Shown: positions 23,404-35,010, counted from the stretch's first letter. The stretch: DNA of 64,000 nucleotides from Pogostemon cablin (GCA_023678885.1 CM042979.1:25410981-25474980), one strand, 5' to 3'. Made by a program: numbers and translations. The notes: a model not told the origin generated them from the letters alone.

Positions 23404-25715
23404 TTATTGGAAATATCGAGGCATATCAAAGGTATCAACCTTTAGCCATGATAGATCGTCTTTCTTCTGATCATTTCTTGTATCATTTGTTGTAGGTGCA
23501 CTGAGTTGGTTGTTGCGACTGTTGGGATAAATGGGACGATGATGACCGTTTGTTGTAGGTGAACTGAATTGGTTGGGATAAATGGGAGGATGATGAGAAC
23601 GTTGGTTGTTGGGATAATTTAGAGGATGATGATCACGGACAAGGGGCCATGATGGATCATTGGTTGTAAGGGAATTGTGTTGGTTGTGAGGATTGGAAAC
23701 ATGAAAATTTTTGTGTTGATTGTTGATGGTTCTCCAGAGAGGAGTTGTATGGGAATTAGCTGGATTGGCAAACATGTGAGTATGTGGGCCGAATTGAAGT
23801 GGGGAAGAATGCAAAAGAGGAGGGGTAACAATGGGTTCATTTAGATGCTCAAAATTAAGCATGACATCGACCTCATCCTCGATTAACTTGGAGTTTTGAT
23901 CATCTCCTTGAACCCTATTCGGGTCGATTAAGTTGGAGTTTTGAAGATGATCTTGAATTTGTTCTCTTGGAACCCTATTCTGGTTGGCTCGATACTTCTG
24001 AAAGTATGCAATATATAGCTATTAATATTAGTTTTTATATTAAAATAAAGAAGAAGAATATAGTAATAATATTCATTTAATATACAAATGAAGAAGAGGA
24101 GGGAAAAGAAACAAACCTGCAAGTGACTAGCAACGTTTTCTCTTGTCAAGTACGGGGCTTCCATATACTCCAATATTTTCTTGGGTCCAACTTCTGTAGG
24201 AGGAGGGATCAAAATCAAAAATACTTAATTGTGTCACAAACATTAATCATAAATAAATAGCATGAATGTGTTAGAGATAATTAATGAGTTAATCACATGT
24301 GAACCGGGTTTATGTGGTTCCTTTAATCTCGATTAGACCACCTTTAAGATAAGGTATAATAAGGGGACCACAAGATTTATACTGAACCAGATTCACAAGT
24401 GTTTGCCTGATTAATTAATTAGTTAGCAATGACTTACTCCCGCCTTCCTTCTCTATCCGATGCATAGCGTCCAAAAACTTCTGATTAAGATCATCACCCC
24501 AGTCCACCCTAGCTTTCTTGGACTTGGAAGGAAAACATTCTCCACCGTTGGATTTACATTTCTTCCTCGAGATTTGCTTTCCACCACCATCACCACCACC
24601 ACCACCCTCCCTTAATAGGAATTTTTTCCTGTAATCATGCCACCATATGTCGCGGATTTCTTTGAATTTTATAGGCTTAATAAGGCGGGCACAGGCACCG
24701 TGTTCAATCCCTTTCTTCAAGTTGGATGGGGTTGCTGCTTCATCGTCCGACATCACTGTCATCCCACCATTATCATATGTCAACTCACTAATTCTAACAA
24801 CATTAATGTTTAGGCAATGGATGAGTAGTCATTATAATACTCGAATTAATAAAAAAAAAATGATAATTGTACAATGAATAAAGTGATAATAATAATATAA
24901 CACTAAAAAACTCATTTTTACTATGGAATGAAGTAATTAAAACTGATGGCCAACAAAAATGTGACGGAATGCCAGGAATTCCAACACATTTATTATATTT
25001 TTACAAACTTATATTTTTACAAACGCATATGTACCAACCAACAGATTACCAACGAAATTATTATATAAATTTCCAATGAAAAAAGGGATTACCAACAGAA
25101 TTATTTACCTCGACCAACAGATTACCAATGAAATCATTATACAAATTTCCATTGAAAAACGGATTAGCAACGGAAACGGATTAGCAACGGAATTATTTAC
25201 CAATGCTAGAAATTTATCAATCACCACTTTATCAAAATTATCATTATTTATCAATGAATTCACCACTTTGTCAATGAAAAATTATCAATGTTTCGTTAAC
25301 CAATCCTAATATTTAAGATGACATCAACGCAGATAACTGACTTACTTATCACCGGAAGGTCCAACGTCGTAGCAACATTCAGCATAAACTTGTAGCCATC
25401 AATGTCAAGGTGATCCGGAGCACACATTACGATGTCGAACCCACCAACTTCGAACTCCTTCACTGCTTCTTCTCCACCGCTGGATGTTCTTACTGAACTC
25501 AAAAAATTTCACATATCTACTTCAAAAATAAAAAATAACTAAGACGTAATACGTAAACAAAAAAGTTTAAAAGAGAGACCTTCATAATTGCATTGTTTAA
25601 GGCTTTCTTCGAGATTGATCAAACTAGTAGCATCAGAATCCACCACAAGAACTCGAAAACCGCCGGGATTATCACTGGAATCAATGGAACAATTAATGTC
25701 GCGCGAACTCATCAT
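23404..25715 (-). CDS. Type-B response-regulator-like transcription factor with non-phosphorylatable receiver
   Basis: Likely five exons: 25715-25580, 25492-about 25342, about 24787-24438, 24193-24117, 23997-23404, giving about 435 residues. Known type-B regulators are nuclear DNA-binding proteins of cytokinin-type phosphorelays. Residues 21-45 (RVLVVDSDATSL) and exon 2 (FDIVMCAPDHLDIDGYKF) form the receiver; at the phosphoacceptor position Ala70 replaces Asp, and the second acidic residue is Ser27. The LIKP lysine is kept. A GARP domain follows (KKARVDWGDDLNQKFLDAM, then GPKKILEYMEAPYLTRENVA, then SHLQKYR) with the intron inside it as is usual in this family. The tail is rich in Asn, Pro and His with HHPPIYPNQ-like repeats. 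Splice sites are GT-AG; the exon 2/3 junction is ambiguous (I chose the one keeping frame). It may be a functional atypical regulator or a young pseudogene; there is no evidence of expression here. Confidence 0.8.
24297..24405. mobile_element. Small hairpin MITE in intron 3 of the response-regulator gene
   Basis: The left arm ACATGTGAACCGGGTTTATG is matched in inverse by the right arm (minus strand ACACTTGTGAATCTGGTTCA), with GTGGTTCC/GGGGACCAC inside. It is related to the 156-bp element split at 31590/36852. Borders approximate. Confidence 0.55.
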
Positions 25716-26228
25716 CACAAAATTTAAGTATCTAGATTTTATTTGATTTGATTTGATTTAAGTATATGAGTTATTAGAACTATTTTACTACTTCAGGTAT
25801 CTACACCATTATTAAATTTCGAGTGAAGCTAGGGTTTAAGTAGCATGCAGAAGTGACCATCACGATACCATGTCAATCTACAACTAACGGATAACTCTTT
25901 AACATGTTAAATATTTATTTATTTGTTTTTTTAAAAAAAAGTTACTCTTTTATATTTCCGGGTGTTTATAACATTATGTTTTAAAAAGTATACACTTTAA
26001 TTAATGAAGGTATAAATTTTTCATTAAAAATATCAGCTGAAAACATGAATATTTTAATTGTTTGAATACAAAATTAAATTTTTCAAAAATTCAATGGTAT
26101 ATATTATGTTATTATATTAAAATGTATAACATTTAATAATAAAAGGTATAAATTTTGAAAAACGTGGAATTTAAAGGCACGGTGTTTCAGAAACAGACAA
26201 GTACTTTTAGCCTTTTAAAAATATATAC
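25716..26228. other. Upstream region of the response-regulator gene
   Basis: AT-rich. It would hold the promoter of the minus-strand gene, but I see no motif I can defend as a promoter element. Confidence 0.4.
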
Positions 26229-26288
26229 TCCCCCGTCCTGCAAAAAGAGTTACACTTCAGTGTAACACTTTTTGCAGGCCGGAGGGAG
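26229..26288. mobile_element. 60-bp foldback Stowaway-like MITE
   Basis: A near-perfect palindrome: CTCCCCCGTCCTGCAAAAAG at the left and its inverse CTTTTTGCAGGCCGGAGGGAG at the right, with ACACTTCAGTGT at the centre, flanked by TA. Would form a single hairpin if transcribed. Confidence 0.85.
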
Positions 26289-26710
26289 TATATAAATTAT
26301 AAAATATTTAATTATTATATATTTTAATTTACTATTCCAATTCATCTAGAAACTTGAAAATTAATATTTCGTAATATTAGAGTATCTCTTTTTCAAATAT
26401 CCGATGATATTCTATAAATCTATAGTATATTTCATATTTATCCATTTATTTTTATTATAAAAATGAGTATATATTAATTATAAAAATATAATCTATATTT
26501 CATATTTATCCATTTATTTTATTTTAAAAACAGTATATATATTAATTATAAAAATATACTCCAATTTATATTAGTTGGAAATGTTTTTGCGCACTCATTT
26601 CATTAATTTCTTTTGTAAAACAAGCATAAATCCAGCTAAAAAAATTAAAAAGATTGAAATAGAGATCTCTTAGGCTTAATTGAAATAACGACTATGCTTT
26701 AGTCTCTTTT
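26289..26710. other. AT-rich spacer
   Basis: A short duplication TTTCATATTTATCCATTTATTT (about 26430 and 26492) is the only structure seen. Confidence 0.3.
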
Positions 26711-26916
26711 ATTTTTTTAGGGTTAATGGTGCCAAAAGCCCTAATCTTTTCGCGAATTTCAAATTAGTCCAAACTTTCAATATTTACAAATAAGTACTTG
26801 ACCTTTCATCTATTTTTCCAATCAAGCCACCGGGCAATTAAAGATCTGCCCAGATGCTGACCTGTCATATTTTTCCTGGTCTTCTCTCCAGATCTAAAAT
26901 AAAATTAAAAAAAAAA

Positions 26917-27240
26917 CGACTCTATCTTCCGACTCCCAAGCCCTTCCACGTCATCATCTTCTTCGACGCTTAGAAGGTCCATTGCAATCTCCAAATCTTC
27001 CTCCCCACACTGAAAAATGAATTCCCTCTCATCTCCGCCTCTTTTCTCTCCAACAGCCCTAATAAGAACTCCTCTCTTTTCTTCTTCGAGGTTGAATTGG
27101 AAGAATCACGAGCCTCCTTTGAACTCGTCGGAGTTAACTCCCTCCCCCACATTCTCCTAATTTCTCCCTCAGCCACAAACCCTAAAACAGATTCCATCAA
27201 ATAGGAACTCACAGATTCCGCCCTGAACGAAGCTCTCCGT
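26917..27240 (+). pseudogene. Second possible captured gene piece, transit-peptide-like
   Basis: This block of the Pack-MULE is much less AT-rich than its surroundings. On the plus strand it encodes Ser/Arg-rich, plastid-transit-like text, for example STSSSSSTLRRSIAISKSSS (26949-27000), and from the ATG at 27017 MNSLSSPPLFSPTALIRTPL, ended by a stop near 27160. The minus strand is open too (26970-27212). I cannot name the source gene or be sure of the coding strand. Confidence 0.35.
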
Positions 27241-27284
27241 GGGTCCGATCAATCGCCCCCCTCTCCAAAGCACAGATATAGAGA

Positions 27285-27770
27285 GAGAGAAAGATAAAAC
27301 ATGAGCTTTTTCAGTTTTGCATGATTGGGTTCGAAAGGGTCAAGGTAGGACAATATTCTGTAGTCGCAGGTGAGATCGGTGGGCATGTAAGTGCCAGTTA
27401 AGAGGTCCTTCTTCTTGAACTTCTCGGTGTCGAAGAGGGTGGGAAAGCTCTTGCCGTCAAACAAAATGACGACGAGATGATAGGACAGGTGGCATGTTGG
27501 TTCTGAAGACAGTAGACTTGTATTTCTGGATTCTTGATTTGAAGAACTCATCTCTGCCTTGGTTGTAGAAGTAATCGTGCATGTCCTTCCACGACCCGAT
27601 TAGAAGGAGCCCGTACTCGACCGGGATCTTTCGGCTCGGTAGCTTAATTGGCAGGTTCTGCCGGCGGTGTTTGCAGAACCAGTTGCTTTTTTGATATGTT
27701 CGCGGTGACGGCGGCGGAGGGCAGCTTGGTGGATAAAGTTTGGGAAGAGAATAGATTGGATCCAAAAACC
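27285..27770 (-). pseudogene. Allene oxide synthase (CYP74A-like) fragment inside the Pack-MULE
   Basis: Allene oxide synthase is a plastid P450-family enzyme that starts jasmonate synthesis from fatty-acid hydroperoxides. The minus strand encodes KIPVEYGLLLIGSWKDMHDY, DEFFKSRIQKYKSTVFRTNM (27500-27650), then in another frame LFDGKSFPTLFDTEK, KKDLLTGTYMP, and YRILSYLDPFEPNHAKLKK (27300-27480). These follow the order of the N-terminal third of CYP74A. A deletion with frameshift lies around 27480-27500, where the NMPPG...VVVL segment should be. The heme-binding C-terminal half is absent. Not able to make the enzyme. Hydroperoxide lyase relatives are possible, but the match fits AOS best. Confidence 0.85.
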
Positions 27771-28030
27771 ACGTTGTTCATTCATCACATTATTTTATTA
27801 TTATTATAATTTTATACAGCTGGAGTTTATTATTATTATTTTATACAGTTGGAAGGGTCATATAGAAAAAATGGACAGGTCAGAATCCGGGCAGACTTTT
27901 AACTGCCCGGTGGCTTGATTTGAAAAACGGATGAAAGATCGAGTACTTATTTGTAAATATTGAAAAGTTTGGATTAATTTGAAATTTGTGAAAAAGTTAG
28001 GGCTTTTGGCGCAATTAACCCATTTTTTTA

Positions 28031-28881
28031 TTAGTTTGATTTATGATAGTCCTAGACTGTCCTACAAAAGAAATTAATGAGACGAATTCGCTCCTAAATG
28101 AATACTACTATATTATTATTATAATTAATATATAATATTTAATATGAAAATAATTTTAGTTGTAGAATTTTATTGTAGATTCGGAAAATGTATCTAATAT
28201 TGTGAAATATTATTTTAATGGCTAAATCTTGGGTGCCTGTGCGTCTAGATATCCTTTAATATTAAATTATTTTAATATTAAATTAGTATATCTTTTAGTA
28301 TAAGAACGTGTACCTTTTATTTATCTGAAAAAATAATAATAATAATAATGTATACCCTTTAGAACAAAATATTGTACTATTATTAATTAAAGTGTATACC
28401 TTTAAAATAAAATATTGTATTCTTACACATCTTGTGTATATACGAACACGAGCCTATTTTAATATGTAGTTGTTATTTGAAATACGTAGACGTTATTTTA
28501 ATTATAGTGTTATTAGCTTTAGCTAATACTAATGTGCACCTAGGTGCACTTCAGGATACGATGCACCCACTTTCAGAAACGTATATAATTATAATAAAAA
28601 AAATACAATTATGAACAAAAATGTATACACTTTGTTAGTGAATTTTTTGTTAATTTTTTAATGAAAAATTGAGTGTAAAAAAAATATACAATTATTAAAG
28701 AACATGATATACTATTGAATAAAAAATTATACACATGATGCTAGTTTTTTTTTTAATGAAAAACTGATTGCGAAAAAAGTATATAATTATTAAGAAATAC
28801 GTATATAATATAAAATAAAAAGTTATACACATACGGGTGCATCAGATATCAATTCATTAGCTTTTATCCGTCTTATAAATA
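28031..28881. other. AT-rich spacer
   Basis: No gene. Contains the palindrome GTGCACCTAGGTGCAC at about 28533 in the context AATACTAATGTGCACC, recalling the GGTGCA ends near 12130 and 16975. Confidence 0.3.
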
Positions 28882-29103
28882 CTCCATCCGTCCGCCTTTA
28901 AGGGTGTCATTTGCTTTTTGCACGTGGATTAAGGAATATTATTATTTAATGTGTAGTGGGTAGTTGTATTAGTGAAGGTGTGGGTCCCATTTTTTAGTTG
29001 TATTAGTGGGTGTGTGTGGATCCCATATATATAAAAAAGAAAATGAAACCCTTGGGGGCGGACGCCCAAAGAAAAAATGATACCCTTGAGAGCAGATAGA
29101 GGG
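28882..29103. mobile_element. Stowaway-type MITE, inverted relative to the others
   Basis: Left end CTCCATCCGTCCGCC; the right end is decayed. The interior TTAATGTGTAGTGGGTAGTTG is the reverse complement of the core of the elements at 696, 14990 and 16297. Confidence 0.7.
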
Positions 29104-29655
29104 TTATTTCTTATTTTTGATCAAATATCCACTTTAATAGAAAAATGTTAATTCTTATTAGTTATCCTTGATCAAATATTCATTTTAATAGAAAAATATT
29201 AATTCCTTCGTTACAACAATAGTTGAACACTTTTTAATTTATACTAATAATCTTAAAATACTATAATATTATAAAAGAGTTGGTCTCATGTGTCCTTGAA
29301 GGCATACACAAGTTTTTGCCATTATAAAAATATCACATTCTTTTTACATATAATTTAATCTAAGTCAACTATATAACTATATTTTATTCTATTTAATTAC
29401 CCAAAATACTCATTCTCTATCTTATATCATTACAACAAAAAATTACTTTTCTTAAACTTCTTACATCCAAATACGGCATGTATTCCTGAGATGGAGGAAT
29501 TATCATTTTTCATCTGGTTAATTTTTCATAAAGTAGATCAAAGTGATACATTTTCGGTGATTATGTATCACATTTTTTATTAAATATATTATTACTTTAA
29601 TTAATTATTAATCAATGAAGTCCATGCATGATATAATTTAATTGAATAAGTATTA
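29104..29655. other. AT-rich spacer
   Basis: Non-coding. A near-duplicate ATCAAATATCCACTTTAATAG / ATCAAATATTCATTTTAATAG at 29120 and 29172. Confidence 0.3.
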
Positions 29656-29946
29656 CTCCCTCCGTCCCGGGTATTTTTACCCGTTTGTACGGGTACGGAG
29701 ATTAAGACGTTTTATTTTTTTAATATATAATGTAAGAGAAAGTAGGGATAAATTAGTAATTTAAAAAGAAAAAGTGAATAAAGTTATTGGGAATGATGAA
29801 TAAAGTGTAAAAAAGTAATTAAAGTTGTTGGGATTGTAAAAAGTAGGTAATAAAATATTATGTATTTTTGCCAAAAATGGAATGGGTAAAAATACGTGGG
29901 ACACCCCAAAATGGAAAGTGTGTAAAAATACGTGGGACGGAGGGAG
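29656..29946. mobile_element. Stowaway-type MITE, second subfamily
   Basis: Left end CTCCCTCCGTCCCGGGTATT, right end ATACGTGGGACGGAGGGAG, TA on both sides. The interior differs from the other copies (GTAAAAATACGTGGGAC repeated near the right end). Confidence 0.85.
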
Positions 29947-29948
29947 TA

Positions 29949-31279
29949 TTTTTTCCTTATTAGATATATTTTTTTATTAAAAATATTATATTTTTTATTT
30001 TTCATATGATTTTTTAATAAAATATTTATGTTTAATAATTTTTATTATGCCGTGTTATGGTGTCAGACAACTTTTTACCAAATATTTTGAATATTTTAAT
30101 ATTACAATTAGTAAAATTCATATCTTTAAAAAATTTATATTTATTTATTTTTGGGTATTTATTAGGTACAATGTTTATTTTTACAGTACTATGCTTTTAG
30201 ACATGTGTTTATTTATGCTGTATTACGATGCACACAATAATTTTATGTCATGTGAAAGCAAATGTTATTTAAATAGTAAATGTTATGTGTATTAAAAAAA
30301 TCTTAATTGTTATCTGCATCAAGAAAATATTATGTGCAGGATAAAATTGTTATCTCACACTAAGTTGAGGTTCACTAATAATTAATCTTTATCTTTTTTT
30401 ATCTGTGAGTAATTTTTTTTAAAAGATGTATTTTATAGTAATTATAGGTATTAAATGTGTATTACGTACTAATTATTTCTTAATTTTATAGTAAAAACTC
30501 AAACATATTAAATATAAAGATTAATAAATTTTACTGTATTATTTAAATATTGCATTAAATTAATTAATTAAAAATAAAAAATACAATTATAAATTAAAAG
30601 TTTTAACGAATAATTAATTTTAGAAGTATTTAAATAATTGAGTGGATTGAAATAATATTTTTAAGAATATTATTTTTTAAAACAAGTATACACAATGTGT
30701 TCATGAATAAACTTTTCGGAAAATATTTATGTATTATTTTACGTATAAGTTTAATTTATATCCTGATAATTATTTGAACACTCATGTGTAATACCGATAT
30801 ATATGAGAGGAGTCGATTTATTATTTAAGTATATTTATTCTAAAATGGTAAATATATTTTAAACCAAAACAATTACAGTGTATAAGGACATACAAAGCTT
30901 GTGCAATGTCTACATTCTTCTACTAGAGCATACACGCATAGGGTAGCTATTACATATTATTACTCTAGCAATTTCAATATAATTTTATCCACTGTTTGAT
31001 TTATTGGTACTGTTGTAAAAGGCATATGTTTGTTGTCGTCCACATGTAGTTCACAAAACTTGCTGTGGCTGTGATTAGTAGTGTCGTGTGTGAGTGTTGG
31101 GTTATGGCAGGTGGCTGCATGAATTAATTTGGGTAATTGGCTTTTGTTGAGAGAGAAACTAATAGTGGAATGCTTATAGAAAGTTTCTAATTTTTCATAC
31201 AATTAATTATCACAACATTATATATTTATAGGCAGCAAGAGGCTGTGGGTGTAATATTCTTGAGTGTTCTAGATTAATT
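29949..31279. other. AT-rich spacer
   Basis: Very AT-rich. A minus-strand frame of 80 codons (30960-31202) contains HVDDNKHMPF but no complete domain; I do not call it a gene. Confidence 0.3.
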
Positions 31280-31589
31280 GCAGCCAAAGCCAACCATTAT
31301 CCTCACCCATCTGTATTCTAGTAATTTCTTACTTAATGATCTAAGAAATCTATCACTTTTTCTCGAATTCTATAGATTATTTGGGAAGTATGGAGCAACT
31401 TCTAGCTTGCTTATTGAATTCTCTAGAAATGTGCATCAACATTTTAGCATCTCCTCCTTCTTTAGTCTTGCCATGCTTGATCGTGGATCGATGTATCTGA
31501 GAGATGCATTGAGGCTCGTGATTCTCCTTATCCATCCTATTTCCTCGCAAATCTCCTTAATCACTTGCCATGCATATGCTCATTGAAAG
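31280..31589 (-). pseudogene. LINE ORF2 3' end, distal part of a split zf-RVT region
   Basis: On the minus strand the sequence reads AWQVIKEICEEIGWIRRITS followed by LNASLRYI and ARLKKEEMLKC. I infer the text downstream of the zinc-finger of plant L1-type reverse transcriptases. It continues the LINE fragment at 36862-37785 once the inserted elements are removed: the 9-bp word CATTGAAAG is present on both sides of the insertion (31581-31589 and 36853-36861). Confidence 0.65.
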
Positions 31590-31839
31590 GAGTTAGTTTC
31601 TTGAAAATCGGGTTTACATCATAAACCCTTGTAAATCCCGTGGTTCCCCTTAATTTAAAAATGGGAAATGACAAGAAATGCCCTAAATGGGATGTGTTCC
31701 ATCTAATTTGCCCTAACAATTACATTACATCTATTTTGCCCACTAAATAGGTGTAATGCCATGAATACCCTTTAAGGGTGGCCCACATGTTGGCATTGGG
31801 AATGAGATGAGATGAGGACACAAGTATTGTGTCAGCCTG

Positions 31840-31956
31840 ATATCTTTTCTTTTATGACACAAAAAATAAAATATATATAAATATATTTTTCCTTCTATCT
31901 TTTCTTTTACAACACATAAAAAATAAAATATATATAAATATATTTTTTCTTTTTCC
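31840..31956. repeat. Direct duplication, unit about 58 bp
   Basis: TATCTTTTCTTTTA(T/C)(G/A)ACACA...AAATAAAATATATATAAATA occurs twice in a row. Confidence 0.75.
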
Positions 31957-31972
31957 TTGATATGCCTGATAG

Positions 31973-32370
31973 TAGACATGCACAAATGAACCGGAACTGG
32001 CGGTTCGAACCGGGGAACCGCCGGTTTTAACCAGAACCGGAACCGGCAAAAAAAAAATCTAAACCGGCTAAGGAAGGTTCGATTCCGGTTCCTCATATTT
32101 GGGAAAAAAACCGGCGGTTCCGGTTCCGAACCGGCGGTTTCGGTTCGAACCGCCGATTTTTTAAATTTTTTTTTTATTTTTTAGGCTTAAAATCCCAAAA
32201 AAAAATAATAAAACCGGAACCAGCGGTTCCGAACCAGAACCGGAACCGTCGGTTCCGGAACCGAAAGCTTCGTACCCAGGTTCGGTTTCGGTTCCGGTTC
32301 CCCCTATCTTGGAACCGGAACCGCCGGTTCAAAACCGGAACCGCCGGTTCCGAACCGGGGTGCATGTCTA
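31973..32370. mobile_element. hAT-type MITE nested in the Mutator-like element
   Basis: Ends TAGACATGCAC and GTGCATGTCTA, flanked by the exact 8-bp duplication CCTGATAG (31965-31972 and 32371-32378), which is diagnostic of hAT. The interior is made of GGTTCCGAACCGG-type palindromic words. Non-coding. Confidence 0.92.
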
Positions 32371-32514
32371 CCTGATAGTGATAGACGCGGATACATATAT
32401 TAATTAGAGAATTAAAATTCATGTTCACAGCAAATACACATGCACCAGACGCAATTTAAATATTTATTACCACCGAATTCAAAATTATCCCAGCACAGGT
32501 TATTTTGGAAATAC

Positions 32515-33400
32515 AAAATTGTGCCACGTGGACATACAAAATTTTATAAAATAAAAAGAAAATAAAAAAGAATTCTTTTAGTGCATGTCCGCCGATAAGA
32601 TAAATAAAATAAGCAGGTCCGCCGACTGTAAAATAAAAAAGAAGCATGTACGCCAATAGGAAAATAAAAAAGAATTCAAAAGAAGCATGTCCGCTGATAA
32701 GAAAAATAAAAAGAAGCATATCCGCCAATAGAAAAATAAAAAGAATTCTAGTAGTGCATGTCCGCCGATAGGAAAAGCATGTCCAAGAGAAAAAAAAATT
32801 TATATATCCGCCAATAGAAAAATAAAAAGAATTCTAGTAGTGCATGTCCGCCGATAGGAAAAGCATGTACAAGAGAAAAAAAAAATCTATACAGGTCCGC
32901 CGATTGAAAAATAAAAAAAACATGTACGCCAATAGGAAAATAAAAAAGAACTCATAAGAAGCATGTCCGCTGATAAGAAAAATAAAAGGAAGCATGGCCG
33001 TCAATAGAAAAATAAAAAAGAATTTTTATAGTGCATGTCCACCGATAGGAAAAACATGTCCAATAGAGAAAAAATAATCTATACATGTCCGCCGATTGAA
33101 AAATAAAAAAGAAGCATGTATGCCAATAGGAAAATAAAAAAGAAGTCAAAAGAAGCAAGTCCATTGATAAGAAAAATAAAAAAAAGCATGTCCGTCAATA
33201 AAAAATAAAAAAGAATTCTTATAGTGCATGTCCGCCGATAGGAAAAACATGTCCAAGAGAAAAAAAATAATCAATACATGTCCGCCGATTGGAAAATAAA
33301 AAAGAAGCATGTATGCCAATAGAAAAATAAAAAAGAATTCAAAGCATGTTCAAGAGAGAAAAAAAATCTATACATGTTCGTCAATAGAAAATAAAAAATA
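32515..33400. repeat. GTCCGCCGATAGG minisatellite, forward block 1
   Basis: Units of about 30-40 bp with the form GCATGTCCGCCGATAGGAAA followed by ATAAAAAAGAATTC, arranged in a higher-order pattern of roughly 200 bp with AAGCATGTCCAAGAGAAAAA between. Variants include CGCCAATAG and CGCTGATAAG. Confidence 0.88.
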
Positions 33401-33481
33401 CTCCCTCAATTCCAAAATTTTTTGCACACTTCCTTTATAATTTACAAAGGAAGTGTGCAAAAAATTTTGGGATGGAGGGAG
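33401..33481. mobile_element. 81-bp foldback Stowaway-like MITE
   Basis: Left CTCCCTCAATTCCAAAATTT and right in inverse CTCCCTCCATCCCAAAATTT; the inverted match continues through TTTGCACACTTCCTTT. TA on both sides. It interrupts the GTCCGCCGAT array. Confidence 0.88.
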
Positions 33482-34380
33482 TAATTCTTTTAGTGCATGT
33501 CCGTATATAGGAAAAGCATGTTCGGGAGAAAAAAATTTCTATAGTTAAAAAAACATGCTCGGGAGAAAAAAAAATCTATAGTTAAATTTACGGCAATTTT
33601 GATTATTATGGATATGGATTAAATCCTCAATAATTTGATAAATAATTACGGATAGAATTATTACCATTTGAAAGTTATAACATTTATTTTACATGATTAA
33701 GAAGTAGATAAAAAGAAGGGTTGGTTACTATCCACTACACTCCATAAGCGTAATTAACTGATAGATACATTCTAAATTAACTCTTACTACTAACTACAAA
33801 ATTTATGTATGTATTTCCCTTTTTGCCCTAATATCCAAATTTAGATTTTAAATGCAGATTTTTCTGCACGAAATGTAGATTTTAGTTAAAAATGCAAATT
33901 TGATTGGGGTTAAGTTGATTTTTTTTCACGAAATGCAAATTCCGGTTAAAAAAATGCAATTTGAAGGAGGTTTAGTTGATTTTTTTTTCACGAAATGCAG
34001 ATTTTTTAATAGTTAATTTTCTGCATGAAATGCAGATTTTTTATGTAGTTAATTTTCTGCACGAAATTACACGAAATGCATATTTATCTTCCAATTCTCT
34101 CAATTAATGATATTTTTCTGCACGAAATGCAGATTTGTTTGGGGGTTTCTAACAACATGAATAGGAATTCATGGGAATTAATTATAATTCATTATGGCAA
34201 GTCAAGAAATCTTAAAGTGAAATACGTTGAGAGTGGAAGAGATATTATTGAGATATATTTTAATTAAGGATAAATTTGGAATTTTAACTCTAAAAATTGT
34301 ACCTAATAATAATTTATTTTTATGGATGTATCTTAACATAATTATACATAGGAAGTTTGTACCTACAAGTAATTATTCCT
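33482..34380. repeat. CACGAAATGCAGATTT repeats and spacer within the Mutator-like element
   Basis: CTGCACGAAATGCAGATTT and variants recur between about 33850 and 34135. The open frame 34076-34267 starts in this repeat and has no recognised domain. Confidence 0.6.
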
Positions 34381-35010
34381 AAAAAGAAGTATGTCCGCCG
34401 ATTGGAAAAAAAAACATGTAAGCTAATAGAGAAATAAAAATGAATTCTTTGAGTGTACGTCTGCCGATAATTTAAATAAAAAGAAGCATGTCCGCTAACA
34501 CAAAAATTAAAAAGAATTCAAAAGAAGGATGTCAGCCAAAAGGAAAATAAAAAAAAATTCAAAAGAAGCATGTCCGCTGATAAGAAAAATAAAAAGAAGC
34601 ATGTTCGCCAATAGAAAAATAAAAAAGAATTCTAGTAGTGCATGTCCGCCGATAGGAAAAGCATGTCCAAGAGAGAAAAAAATCTATACATGTCCGCCGA
34701 TTGGAAAATAAAAAAAAAACATGTACGACCAATAGGAAAATAAAAAAGAATTCAAAAGAAGCATGTCCGCTAATAAGAAAAATAAAAGAAAGCATGTCCG
34801 CCAATAGAAAAATAAAAAAGAATTCTTATAGTGCATGTCCACCAATAGGAAAAACATGTCCAAGAGAGAAAAAAAATAATTTATATATGTCCGCCAACTA
34901 ATAGGAACGCGCAATCAATAGGAGAATAAAAAATAATTATTTTAGTGCATGTCCGCCGATAGGAAAAATAAAAAGAAGTATGTCCGCCGATTGAAAAATA
35001 AAAAGAAGTG
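34381..35010. repeat. GTCCGCCGATAGG minisatellite, forward block 2
   Basis: Same unit as 32515-33400, again with AAAAGAATTCAAAAGAAGCATG spacers. Long open frames on both strands here come from the repeat and are not genes. Confidence 0.88.

Larger units (their letters stand above)
26720..28021. mobile_element. Pack-MULE carrying an allene oxide synthase fragment
   Basis: Terminal inverted repeats of about 175 bp: left GGGTTAATGGTGCCAAAAGC, right in inverse GGGTTAATTGCGCCAAAAGC, both continuing through TATTTACAAATAAGTACT and AAGCCACCGGGCA. Exact 9-bp target duplication ATTTTTTTA at 26711-26719 and 28022-28030, the Mutator hallmark. No transposase lies between the ends; instead there is host-gene sequence. 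A non-autonomous Mutator-like element with captured gene pieces is well supported. Confidence 0.92.

Noticed and set aside
30960..31202. Minus-strand frame with HVDDNKHMPF, first suspected to be a receiver-domain exon
   Set aside because: Only one short motif matches, no phosphoacceptor or further exon was found, and the context is AT-rich spacer.
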